Source: Actinomycetota bacterium (GTDB taxonomy: Bacteria > Actinomycetota > Acidimicrobiia > Acidimicrobiales > Ilumatobacteraceae). Taken from it: a DNA stretch of 37,231 nt. A program made the translations under genes and the position numbers. The stretch covers positions 1-37,231 of the forward strand of contig RGCG01000012.1 in NCBI GenBank assembly GCA_009919275.1, in the 5' to 3' direction. Below, piece after piece: positions 25,935-33,167 of this stretch (the stretch's first letter is position 1; each line of letters opens with the position of its first letter). The notes beneath the pieces were generated by a model, which had not been told where the DNA came from, did not search any database, and saw nothing but the letters and a program-made list of their open reading frames with translations.

Positions 25935-25964
25935 TCTCATGGTCGCTCATCTCATGCTCGCTCA
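25935..25964 (+). repeat. Tandem 15-nt repeat with one mismatch
   Basis: TCTCATGGTCGCTCA (25935-25949) is followed directly by TCTCATGCTCGCTCA (25950-25964). It could be a regulatory half-site pair or a deletion scar; nothing similar is seen elsewhere in the window. Confidence 0.7.
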
Positions 25965-25972
25965 TGGTGGTT

Positions 25973-26000
25973 CCGCGCTGGTTGAAACCACTCAGCGTGG
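25973..26000 (+). promoter_or_regulatory. Hairpin in the M23 gene leader
   Basis: CCGCGCTG (25973-25980) pairs with CAGCGTGG (25993-26000), eight pairs including one G-U, with a 12-nt loop. No poly-U follows, so it is not a standard terminator. Confidence 0.4.
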
Positions 26001-26057
26001 TCAGATGTGGATTTTCCGTGAGAATCTTCTCAAGTCAGCCGTCCAGCAGCCGATGCC

Positions 26058-26078
26058 CCTTGTGCAACCCGCAAGGAG
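26058..26078 (+). promoter_or_regulatory. Possible ribosome-site-masking hairpin with AAGGAG Shine-Dalgarno
   Basis: CCTTG (26058-26062) can pair with CAAGG (26072-26076), which includes four of six bases of the AAGGAG ribosome site (26073-26078), located 6 nt before the ATG. Short stem, so only suggestive. Confidence 0.35.
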
Positions 26079-26084
26079 CACGAC

Positions 26085-27290
26085 ATGGGACACACGCACT
26101 CGACAATCGCACGAATCGGTGGAGGCCTCTCAGCCATCGCGTGTGCCGCGGTTTTGGTCTTTGGCGGCGCCTCAGGAGCCTCGGCTGCCACCAATGCGGG
26201 GCCCGCCGCGCCCGCCCAGACACAGGCCCGTGCCGGGTTGCCCCGCTTTGGGCAAACCGGCGATGCGGTCTTGGCACTACAGCAGGCCCTGGTCGCAAAG
26301 GGTTTCACCCTCGTCGGGGGTGTTGACGGCGTCTTCAGCCCGCGCACCCGAGCAACCCTGCGCAACTTCCAGGCCGTCGTTGGTTACCAGGCGACCGGGG
26401 TATTGGATCGCCGCACTGCTCGGTTGCTTGGATTGGTGCCCACTCCCGTTGCGGCGACCAGCGCAGCCGTCGCACCGACCACCACGACTGCCCCTGCGCC
26501 GACGACGACGGTTGCCCCCGCCCCTACGACAACCGCGGCTCCGGCTCCGGCCACGACTCTTGCTCCGGCACCCGCGACCACCATCGCACCGGTTGCCGCG
26601 GCAACCGTTCCACCGGCACCCGCTCCGGCCCCCATCATCTGGTCGGTCGAGATGTTCCCGGTCCAAGGTTCGCGTGGTGACGTCGTTGCGGCGCTCCAGA
26701 ATGCGCTGATCGCCAGCGGCATCGAAGTCTTCGGTGGAGCCGACGGAATTTTTGGCAACGCGACTCGCGGTGCCATTGCGAAGTTTCAGTCTGCCCGGAA
26801 TCTGCCGTCAACTGGTGTGCTCGACCCGGGCACAGCCATTGAACTTGGCCTTCTCCCGCGGCCTGTTCTTCCCGTGACGATCGCCGTCTTTCCGGTTCGC
26901 CCTGCCTGCTACTTCATCGACACCTGGATGGAAGCCCGCGGACCGGATCGCAAGCACGAAGGCGTCGACATCATCGCCGATCGCGGTCGCGAGATTCTGG
27001 CGGTTGCCGATGGCACGATCACGCGAGTCACCACGGCCGACACCGCCAAACTCTCGGGTAACGCACTCAGGCTCACGATGGCTGACGGTACGTACTTCTT
27101 CTACGCCCACCTCGACACCTTCGCTCCCGGCATCGCCGTTGGTACGAAGGTCGTCGCCGGTCAGGTCATCGGGACGGTGGGTTCGACCGGAGCAACGACT
27201 CCACATCTCCACTTCGAGGTTCACCCCCAGGGTGGCGCCGCGGTCAATCCGTATCCGATCGTGAAAGCCATCGACGGCTGCAAGAAGTAA
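26085..27290 (+). CDS. Secreted M23 metallopeptidase with two peptidoglycan-binding domains
   Basis: Exported cell-wall endopeptidase of 401 residues. A signal peptide occupies residues 1-34 (basic start, hydrophobic core, cleavage after SGASA). PG_binding_1 domain 1 is about residues 52-117 (GDAVLALQQAL, GVDGVFSPRTRATLRNFQ), then an Ala/Pro/Thr linker 118-185, then PG-binding domain 2 about 190-258, then a LytM/M23 domain about 280-398. Zinc ligands are His291 and Asp295 (HEGVD) and His376 in HLHFEVH, with His374 catalytic. The AAGGAG ribosome site fixes the start. It follows a 198-nt leader with hairpins, unlike the mostly leaderless neighbours. The role is likely peptidoglycan cross-bridge cleavage during growth or division. 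Confidence 0.94.
   Translation: MGHTHSTIARIGGGLSAIACAAVLVFGGASGASAATNAGPAAPAQTQARAGLPRFGQTGDAVLALQQALVAKGFTLVGGVDGVFSPRTRATLRNFQAVVGYQATGVLDRRTARLLGLVPTPVAATSAAVAPTTTTAPAPTTTVAPAPTTTAAPAPATTLAPAPATTIAPVAAATVPPAPAPAPIIWSVEMFPVQGSRGDVVAALQNALIASGIEVFGGADGIFGNATRGAIAKFQSARNLPSTGVLDPGTAIELGLLPRPVLPVTIAVFPVRPACYFIDTWMEARGPDRKHEGVDIIADRGREILAVADGTITRVTTADTAKLSGNALRLTMADGTYFFYAHLDTFAPGIAVGTKVVAGQVIGTVGSTGATTPHLHFEVHPQGGAAVNPYPIVKAIDGCKK
26478..26600 (+). repeat. In-gene repeat encoding a Thr/Ala/Pro linker
   Basis: Imperfect 24-nt units encode the eight-residue theme TTT(A/V)APAP about five times between the two PG-binding domains of the M23 protein. The low-complexity linker is a typical wall-spanning or glycosylated spacer and may vary in length between strains. 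Confidence 0.75.
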
Positions 27291-27315
27291 TTCTGGTTGA
27301 GGTCTGATCGACGAG

Positions 27316-28407
27316 CTACGGCCTGATTTCATAGAAGGCGTTGACCGAGTGGTCCACGGGCAACACCGAGAACGAACGAAAGCCGGCCTCGCGGGCGAAC
27401 TCCTCTGCCTTCGAAGCCGGGAGGCCGAGCGTCCCCAGTCCCTCACCGTTCTCCTCGGAGAGGGCCGATGCCATGCACGACAGCACGCTGATGCCGTACA
27501 TCAGCGCAGCCATCGGGTTCTTGGTCACATTCTGCTCCAAGGTCTCTCTCGCCTTGATGTCGACCAACAGCCAGACACCGTCGTCAGCGATGGCCCGACG
27601 GATTGTGCGAACCATTTCGCGCGGTCGTGTCATGTCGTGAATGCAATCGAACGTCGTCACAAAACCAAATGAAGAATCGGTGGGGATCCCTTCGTCATGC
27701 ACGTCAACGAAGCTGACGTTCTTCAAACCTCGCGACGTCGCTTTCTCCCTGGCGATCGAGAGTGCGTGGTGCGAAATGTCGTAACCCACGAATGAGCTGT
27801 CGGGAAAGGCCGCGGCCATCGTGCAGACGGCGGAGCCGGCTCCACACCCGATGTCTGCAACGCGAATGCCGCGCCGCAGCCGTTCGACCACGCCGTCGAG
27901 GGTCGGCAGAACAACCGGGACAAGATGCGCGTTGCTCCACGGCTCGAAAGATCGTTCGATGCCTACCGCGCCATCGTGACCGTGTGCGTCGTAGTCGAAT
28001 CCTCGTCCGGTCGCGAAACAATCGGGGAGCTCTGCGAGTCGTTCCATCGTGGAAGGAAGTCGGTGGAACATTCCCATGCCGAACGCCGGATGTGACTCGT
28101 CGGCCAGAACGGCGCGCCCCTCGGGAGTCAGGGAGAACCTCGGTTCGTGAGGGTCCGAGTGGTCAGCCTCAACGAGACGAGCGGCGACTTGGTTCGATGC
28201 CCACTCGCGGACCCAACGCTCATGCAAATCCGATTTCACTGCGATCTCGCTCGAAGACAACGGGGCATCCGCTGCTGCGAGTACTCCGTAAAGGCCCAAT
28301 CTGTCGCCGAGATGGATCATTCCGGCCGTCACCGCGCCTGACAACTGGCTGTACAAGACAAACGAGAACATCTTCAGCTTGTCGGGATCGGGTTGTGAAA
28401 TCTCCAT
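27316..28407 (-). CDS. SAM-dependent methyltransferase with N-terminal winged helix
   Basis: A class I methyltransferase of 363 residues. The N-terminal helical/winged-helix region (about residues 1-110, SSSEIAVKSDLHERWVREW) resembles the dimerisation domain of O-methyltransferase-like actinobacterial proteins such as Rv2258c. SAM motif I is VADIGCGAGSAV at about residue 185; motif II has FVGYDISHHAL; later DCIHDMTRP and WLLVDIKA. Substrate unknown. The ATG at 28407 lies 6 nt after a TAGTTT element; an in-frame GTG at 28413 is only 2 codons further and lies in the spacer. Divergent from the acyl-CoA ligase. Confidence 0.88.
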   Translation of the reverse strand: MEISQPDPDKLKMFSFVLYSQLSGAVTAGMIHLGDRLGLYGVLAAADAPLSSSEIAVKSDLHERWVREWASNQVAARLVEADHSDPHEPRFSLTPEGRAVLADESHPAFGMGMFHRLPSTMERLAELPDCFATGRGFDYDAHGHDGAVGIERSFEPWSNAHLVPVVLPTLDGVVERLRRGIRVADIGCGAGSAVCTMAAAFPDSSFVGYDISHHALSIAREKATSRGLKNVSFVDVHDEGIPTDSSFGFVTTFDCIHDMTRPREMVRTIRRAIADDGVWLLVDIKARETLEQNVTKNPMAALMYGISVLSCMASALSEENGEGLGTLGLPASKAEEFAREAGFRSFSVLPVDHSVNAFYEIRP

Positions 28408-28419
28408 GGTCACAAACTA
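28408..28419 (-). promoter_or_regulatory. Putative leaderless promoter (-10 TAGTTT)
   Basis: Minus-strand TAGTTT at 28414-28419 and 6 nt to the ATG at 28407. It favours this ATG over the GTG at 28413. Confidence 0.5.
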
Positions 28420-28476
28420 GATCGTGCGCCGCCGACCATGATCCCGATTCCAACCGACCCAGAAGTGACCTGCATC

Positions 28477-28482
28477 TACACT
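28477..28482 (+). promoter_or_regulatory. Possible -10 (TACACT) of the acyl-CoA ligase gene
   Basis: TACACT lies 30 nt before the ATG at 28513, leaving a short leader that includes a GGTGGAG ribosome site (28504-28510). No clear -35 was found. Confidence 0.3.
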
Positions 28483-28512
28483 CCTCGAATCATCGAGTCT
28501 CGAGGTGGAGCC

Positions 28513-30180
28513 ATGACAACAGTTCCCTACGTATCCGAAAGTTGGGCGAGTCTGTGGGAGGCCCTCGCGGATGCCCAACCGGACCAAATCGCCGTCGTGC
28601 TCGGCGAGCAAGAGATCCGATGGCGGGAACTCGACGACCATGCGGCTCGACTTGCCTCGGTGTTTGCCGATCGCGGAGTCACACAAGGATCCCGTGTGGC
28701 GCAACTGTTGTACAACGATGCGGCGTATCTCGAAAGCGTCTATGCGCTTTTCAAGCTTCGCGCGACGCCGGTCAACGTGAACTACAGGTACCTCATCAAC
28801 GAGGTGGCTTATATCTTGAACAACTCCGAGGCGGAGGTACTTCTCTATCACGCATCGCTTTCCGATCGCGTTAGTGGGCTCCAAGAGTTGGTTCCCTCGC
28901 TGCGTACGCTCATTCGCGTCGACGACCTTGGCGGTGTCGAGCCCCTTCCCAATGGTCATCTCGACTACACGAGCGCGATTTCATCGGCGCCGCCAGCACC
29001 ACGGGTCGAACGGTCGGGTGAGGATCTCTTGTTCCTCTACACCGGCGGAACAACGGGAATGCCGAAGGGCGTGATGTGGCGCCACGTCGATTTGTTCGGA
29101 GCGCTCGCGTCTTCGGGCTACCAGGCTCTCGGATTGCCACTGCCCTCGACTTCCGACGAGGTTGGTCGGGTCGCGCGTCAATTGAATTCCGAAGGCAAGA
29201 GCCCGACGAATCTCTGCGCACCACCCCTGATGCACGGTGTTGCGCTCTTCCTCGCGATGTCGAGTTTTGTCCTCGGGGGAAAGGTCGTCTTGCTGAAGTC
29301 GCGCAAGTTCGACCCCGCCGAGTTGGTGGCACTCACCGAGAAATACCGTGTCAACCAGATCTCGCTCGTCGGCGATGCTTTCGCAAAACCGATCAACCGT
29401 TACCTCGCCGGCCTCGAATCGACCGGTGCCAAACTGCCCGACCTCACGAGCGTGGTGCGAATCACCTCGTCCGGCGCAACCTTGTCGGGCGACCAAAAGC
29501 TCTCCCTCCGACGCTTCATGCCGAACGCCACGATGATCGACATGCTGGGCGCCAGCGAGGGTGGTCCCTTCGGCATCGACATGACGACCCCGGACAAGTC
29601 CCCACTCGCCACCGCTGTCTTCGTTGCGCCACCAAACGTCGTCACCTTCGATGACCAAACGTGGGAAATCATCCCGCGAGGCAGTGGAAAAGTGGGTGTC
29701 CTCGGTGCCTCCGGACCCATCCCGCAGGGTTATTTCCGCGATCCCGAGAAATCGGCCTCGACTTTCCGAACCGTCAATGGCGTGCGGTACACCGTCCCCG
29801 GCGACTATGCGCTCATCGACGAAGACGGCACGATGCATCTCCTCGGTCGTGGATCTGTGTGCATCAACACCGGAGGCGAAAAGGTCTATCCGGAAGAAGT
29901 GGAAGTTGTTGCAAGGGCCGTTCCGGGCATCACCGATTGTACGGTTGTCGGTGTTCCGGACGATCGTTTCGGCAACGCAGTGGTCGCCGTGGTCTCGCGC
30001 TCGGAACATGCGAACATCACGGAAGGCGAACTCGTCGCGGAAATGCGCAAGAGCCTCGCTGCCTACAAGTGCCCGAAACACGTCGTCTTCGTGGATGCGG
30101 TGTACCGCAGCCCAAGCGGCAAGGCCGATTACAAGATCACTCGAGAAACCGCAATGTCCGCCCTCGGCTTGGGCGAATAG
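28513..30180 (+). CDS. Acyl-CoA synthetase (FadD19-like AMP-dependent ligase)
   Basis: Activates a carboxylic acid to acyl-AMP and then acyl-CoA. ANL-superfamily motifs: P-loop LYTGGTTGMPKG (about residues 175-186) followed by VMWRH, YTVPGDYALIDEDG, GGEKVYPEEVE (Lys457 within) and the C-terminal catalytic Lys537 in PSGKADYK. The VMWRH and INTGGEKVYPEEVE wording is shared with actinobacterial FadD19-type ligases, some of which act on sterol side chains; the substrate here is not established. 555 residues. The start at 28513 has a GGTGGAG site 2 nt upstream; the longer frame to 28438 is upstream of the promoter. Confidence 0.92.
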   Translation: MTTVPYVSESWASLWEALADAQPDQIAVVLGEQEIRWRELDDHAARLASVFADRGVTQGSRVAQLLYNDAAYLESVYALFKLRATPVNVNYRYLINEVAYILNNSEAEVLLYHASLSDRVSGLQELVPSLRTLIRVDDLGGVEPLPNGHLDYTSAISSAPPAPRVERSGEDLLFLYTGGTTGMPKGVMWRHVDLFGALASSGYQALGLPLPSTSDEVGRVARQLNSEGKSPTNLCAPPLMHGVALFLAMSSFVLGGKVVLLKSRKFDPAELVALTEKYRVNQISLVGDAFAKPINRYLAGLESTGAKLPDLTSVVRITSSGATLSGDQKLSLRRFMPNATMIDMLGASEGGPFGIDMTTPDKSPLATAVFVAPPNVVTFDDQTWEIIPRGSGKVGVLGASGPIPQGYFRDPEKSASTFRTVNGVRYTVPGDYALIDEDGTMHLLGRGSVCINTGGEKVYPEEVEVVARAVPGITDCTVVGVPDDRFGNAVVAVVSRSEHANITEGELVAEMRKSLAAYKCPKHVVFVDAVYRSPSGKADYKITRETAMSALGLGE

Positions 30181-30181
30181 A

Positions 30182-30706
30182 TCAGAGTTTTTTCAGGACT
30201 CCGGCTTCGCGCGATCGCGTCGTCGCGGCCGCCATCTTTGCCCCGTCGTAGCCGACGCGAAGACCGGGCGTCACCTCGATGATGATTCGATCGGGCGAGT
30301 CGAGCATCTTCGCGAATTCTGCGGCCCGCTCGGGATTCTGTCCGTACAAACGATCAGCAAGCGCAGGGTAGAACCATTCTTTCGTGGCACGATCGTCGAG
30401 CACGCGTGCAGTTCCTTTGTACGTGACGGTGCGACCGCCACCCATCGGCTGGCCGGTCGAGGTGATGACAACCGCGACTCGCGGATCGCGACGAATCGCC
30501 GGTACTCGCTTGCGGTGCGCTGCCGATGTCATCCAGAACTTGCCGTCTTGACGGAAGTAACTGAGTATCGACGCCATTGGCGAACCGTCTTTGGTTGTCC
30601 AGCAGAAGGTGAGTTCCTTCTGCTGTTCGTGCATCAGATCTTCGGTCTCTGAGTCGAGTCCGTAAACGGTGACATCTTCGTAGTTGGTGATGTACTTGTC
30701 GGCCAT
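30182..30706 (-). CDS. Pyridoxamine 5'-phosphate oxidase family protein
   Basis: A 174-residue split-barrel protein (LTFCWTTKDGSPMASILSYF, MTSAAHRKRVPAIRRDPRVAVVI, VTYKGTARVLDD). The RKRVPAIRRDPRV segment is typical of FMN- or F420-binding members of this class. Reaction unknown. The gene is convergent with the acyl-CoA ligase, the stops being 1 nt apart. Start ATG 30706 lies 6 nt from a -10 element. Distinct from the other split-barrel gene at 25265-25702. Confidence 0.88.
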   Translation of the reverse strand: MADKYITNYEDVTVYGLDSETEDLMHEQQKELTFCWTTKDGSPMASILSYFRQDGKFWMTSAAHRKRVPAIRRDPRVAVVITSTGQPMGGGRTVTYKGTARVLDDRATKEWFYPALADRLYGQNPERAAEFAKMLDSPDRIIIEVTPGLRVGYDGAKMAAATTRSREAGVLKKL

Positions 30707-30718
30707 GGCGACACGCTA
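30707..30718 (-). promoter_or_regulatory. Putative leaderless promoter (-10 TAGCGT)
   Basis: Minus-strand TAGCGT at 30713-30718 and 6 nt to the ATG at 30706. It sits in the 23-nt gap to the upstream SDR gene. Confidence 0.5.
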
Positions 30719-30729
30719 ACAAAACAGGA

Positions 30730-31506
30730 TCAACGCGGACGTTCGGGTAGCGCGAAGTGTCCTGCGTTTGCGGAGATTCCGCCGTCGCAAAAGATCGTGT
30801 CACCGGTAATGAAGGAAGCCGCACGAGAGGCGAGGAAGAAAAAGACCTCGGCAAGATCCTCGGGTTGGCCCCAGCGTCCGAGTGGGATTCGATTCACCAT
30901 GCCCCGTTTGAGTTCCGGCATGTCGTTCAGGCGAGCGGTTAGGCCCGTTTCCGTGGGTCCGGGGGCGACGCCATTGATTCGTATGCCGAAGGGACCGAGG
31001 TCGAGCGCTGCGGCCCGAACGAGGTTGATCACAGCCGCCTTCGAGGCGTTGTAGGCCCAGCTCCCGGGGTCGCCGCGAAGCCCGGATGTCGAGCAAGTCG
31101 GGAGAATCACACCGCTCCCCTGCTTTTTCATGACGGCTGCCGCCTCATTGATTCCGATGGCCACACCCACCACGTTGACGTCGAGAATCCGGCGCAAGGC
31201 GTCGATGGCTCCGTCTTCATTCCACGGCCGTGAACCGGTGATACCGGCATTCAAAATCGAGACGTCCAGCCGACCAAACGTCTCGACCGCCGCCGCAACC
31301 GCCTCTTTGTTCAGCGCTTCGCTCGTGACGCTTCCGGCCAATGCCACGTATCGGGAGGGGTCCGATTCGGTGGCGGTCCACGCCAAACTCTCGGCGGTCA
31401 GGTCGACGGCAACTACCCCGTACCCCCTGTCGGCGAACACCTTCGCCGTGGCCTTGCCGATTCCCGATCCTGCACCGGTCACAATTGCGACTTCACGTGG
31501 GTTCAT
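30730..31506 (-). CDS. SDR-family oxidoreductase (classical, intact active site)
   Basis: A 258-residue classical short-chain dehydrogenase. Cofactor motif TGAGSGIG (residues 10-17); VDL after strand 2 favours NAD(H); LNAGITG; catalytic Ser in CSTSG, Tyr152 and Lys156 in YNASK; PGPTETGL. Substrate not deducible; such enzymes often act on hydroxy groups in lipid or steroid catabolism, and a FadD-like ligase is nearby. Start ATG 31506 is 6 nt after TAGGGT. Divergent from a second SDR. Confidence 0.93.
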   Translation of the reverse strand: MNPREVAIVTGAGSGIGKATAKVFADRGYGVVAVDLTAESLAWTATESDPSRYVALAGSVTSEALNKEAVAAAVETFGRLDVSILNAGITGSRPWNEDGAIDALRRILDVNVVGVAIGINEAAAVMKKQGSGVILPTCSTSGLRGDPGSWAYNASKAAVINLVRAAALDLGPFGIRINGVAPGPTETGLTARLNDMPELKRGMVNRIPLGRWGQPEDLAEVFFFLASRAASFITGDTIFCDGGISANAGHFALPERPR

Positions 31507-31518
31507 GGGACCACCCTA
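31507..31518 (-). promoter_or_regulatory. Putative leaderless promoter (-10 TAGGGT)
   Basis: Minus-strand TAGGGT at 31513-31518 and 6 nt to the ATG at 31506. Confidence 0.5.
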
Positions 31519-31522
31519 TGCT
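31517..31522 (+). promoter_or_regulatory. Possible -10 (TATGCT) of the SDR-ThuA-ADH operon
   Basis: TATGCT starts on the last two bases of the minus-strand -10, an arrangement like that at 25711-25720. It would give a leader of about 60 nt with a ribosome site at 31579-31585. Confidence 0.35.
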
Positions 31523-31588
31523 CTCGGCAGCGGCACTCGTGCCGGAGGCAACGCGGCGGTGACCGGCCGTCGCATGACAGGGGGAATC

Positions 31589-32341
31589 ATGGATCTCGGA
31601 CTCAAGGGCAAGAAAGCGATCGTCACCGGTGGCAAGCGTGGGCTCGGTCTCGCCACCGCCCAGCTTTTGGCGCGCGAGGGATGCGACGTTGCGATTTGTG
31701 CGCGCGGCGACGTCGACGAAGCGGTCGCCAGCATCGCGAGCATCGGCGTCAAGGCGTACGGCGAGGGCATCGATGCCGGCGACGGCGCCGCTTACAAGGC
31801 GTGGCTCACGAAGGCCGCTGAGCAACTCGGAGGGTGTGACGTCTTCGTGCACAACATGTCAGGAGCGTCGGGTCGCGGCGAAGAGCAGTGGGTCAAGAAC
31901 CTCAACCTCGACGTGCTCGGTCTCGTGCGTGCGGCCGAAGTGCTTGCTCCCGTGATGGAAGCAGGCGGCGGTGGATCCATCGTCTGTCTGAGCAGCATCG
32001 CGGCTCAGGAAGAATTCGCCGGTCCCGGAAGCTTCGGCCCGATGAAGGCGGCGATGGTGGCATACGCATCCAACCTCTCTCAGTCGCTCGCTTCCAAGGG
32101 CATCCGTGTGAACATGGTCTCGCCGGGACCGGTGTTCTTCGAAGGCGGCAACTGGGACGTGATCAAGCAGAACATGGCCGACTTCTACAACACGATCGTC
32201 AACAAGATGCCGGTGAAGCGTCTTGGCGACCCGGTTGAGATCGCGAATGCAGTGGCCTTCCTTGCATCGCCTGCTGCAAGTCTCATCACGGGCGCAAACC
32301 TCGTCATTGACGGCGGTTACACCAAGCGCATCAATTTCTGA
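31589..32341 (+). CDS. SDR-family protein with Phe at the catalytic Tyr position
   Basis: A 250-residue FabG-like SDR. The cofactor motif is TGGKRGLG, with CARG after strand 2 suggesting NADP(H). HNMSG replaces NNAG, and the catalytic Ser is in CLSSIA. At the YxxxK position the sequence reads FGPMK: Phe149 instead of Tyr, with Lys153 kept. PGPVFFEGG and LVIDGGYTKRINF complete the fold. Start ATG 31589 has an AGGGGG ribosome site 4 nt upstream; in-frame ATG 31574 and GTG 31559 are alternatives. It is the first gene of an operon with a ThuA-like protein (19-nt gap) and a zinc dehydrogenase. Confidence 0.9.
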   Translation: MDLGLKGKKAIVTGGKRGLGLATAQLLAREGCDVAICARGDVDEAVASIASIGVKAYGEGIDAGDGAAYKAWLTKAAEQLGGCDVFVHNMSGASGRGEEQWVKNLNLDVLGLVRAAEVLAPVMEAGGGGSIVCLSSIAAQEEFAGPGSFGPMKAAMVAYASNLSQSLASKGIRVNMVSPGPVFFEGGNWDVIKQNMADFYNTIVNKMPVKRLGDPVEIANAVAFLASPAASLITGANLVIDGGYTKRINF

Positions 32342-32360
32342 CGTCCGGTCGCCGTTCGGG

Positions 32361-33167
32361 ATGTCCGGCCGCATCAATGCCGTCCTCGTCGTCGGCGGTA
32401 AATGGCACGACTTCGACTTCGCACGCCTCGAACTGTTGAAGTTGATTGGTGTCGATGAACGCATACGTACCCAGGTTTCGAGCGATTACGAGAACATCGG
32501 CTTGTTGTCCGATGCGGATCTGCTCGTCACGTACACATGCGACGTCCGACCATCGATGAAGGCACAGGTGGCCATCAGGGACTGGGTCGCGTCAGGTGGA
32601 CGAATGTTCGCCCTGCACGCCACGAACTCGGCGATCGACGGCCCCGAGACGTTTGGTCCGGCTTTCGAGACACCAGATGCGATGCCCGTATTCAGCGACG
32701 TGCTGGGGAGTCGTTTTTTGTCTCATCCGCCCATTGAGCCCTACGCGGTGACTGTGTCACCAGGCGCGGAGAGCGATCCGCTCGTCGAAGGGATCACGAC
32801 GTTCTACGCAAACGACGAGCTCTACTTGTCGGAAATGCGGGCGACGGTCGAACCACTGCTCGAAACCCGGTGGACCGGCACCACCGGCAGCTTCGCCGAG
32901 TCGCAATGGTCACTCGACGAACCCCGCTACGTCATGTATCGACGCGTCCTCGGACGCGGTTGCGTTCTCTATTTCACCTTGGGTCATTGCCGCAGTCACT
33001 GGGACATGAAACATGCGCCGTTCAACGGCATGAGATGGCCGACCATCGATCGTGGATCGTGGGAATTGGACGAGTTTCATGAGTTGTTGAGACGCGGCCT
33101 CGCGTGGTCGATCGAACCTGCAATTGAGCGAATCAAACACCGAACAGGACCGGAGACAGAACCATGA
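32361..33167 (+). CDS. ThuA-like (trehalose utilisation family) protein
   Basis: Class I glutamine-amidotransferase-like fold, 268 residues. ThuA elements: LVVGGKWHDF at the N-terminus, DLLVTYTCD, FALHATNSAI, LGSRFLSHPP, YANDELYL, FTLGHCRSHWD. ThuA proteins take part in sugar (3-keto-disaccharide) metabolism, but the exact reaction is poorly defined. The ATG at 32361 was chosen because the frame upstream lies inside the SDR gene. The stop overlaps the alcohol dehydrogenase start (ATGA), so the two are coupled. Context suggests oxidation of a sugar or polyol derivative. Confidence 0.85.
   Translation: MSGRINAVLVVGGKWHDFDFARLELLKLIGVDERIRTQVSSDYENIGLLSDADLLVTYTCDVRPSMKAQVAIRDWVASGGRMFALHATNSAIDGPETFGPAFETPDAMPVFSDVLGSRFLSHPPIEPYAVTVSPGAESDPLVEGITTFYANDELYLSEMRATVEPLLETRWTGTTGSFAESQWSLDEPRYVMYRRVLGRGCVLYFTLGHCRSHWDMKHAPFNGMRWPTIDRGSWELDEFHELLRRGLAWSIEPAIERIKHRTGPETEP

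Noticed and set aside
25887-26084. c-di-AMP (ydaO/yuaA) riboswitch before the M23 gene
   Set aside because: Position and target gene fit, but I could not find the conserved core, so only an unnamed structured leader is reported.
26478-26600. CRISPR-like repeat array
   Set aside because: The repeats are in frame and encode the Ala/Pro/Thr linker of the M23 protein, with no spacers.
27762-28874. 370-codon plus-strand frame across the methyltransferase and ligase start
   Set aside because: Arg-rich shadow that crosses a divergent promoter region and two real genes.
28981-30081. 366-codon minus-strand frame over the acyl-CoA ligase
   Set aside because: Codon-aligned antisense of a clear ligase gene; composition typical of shadow frames.
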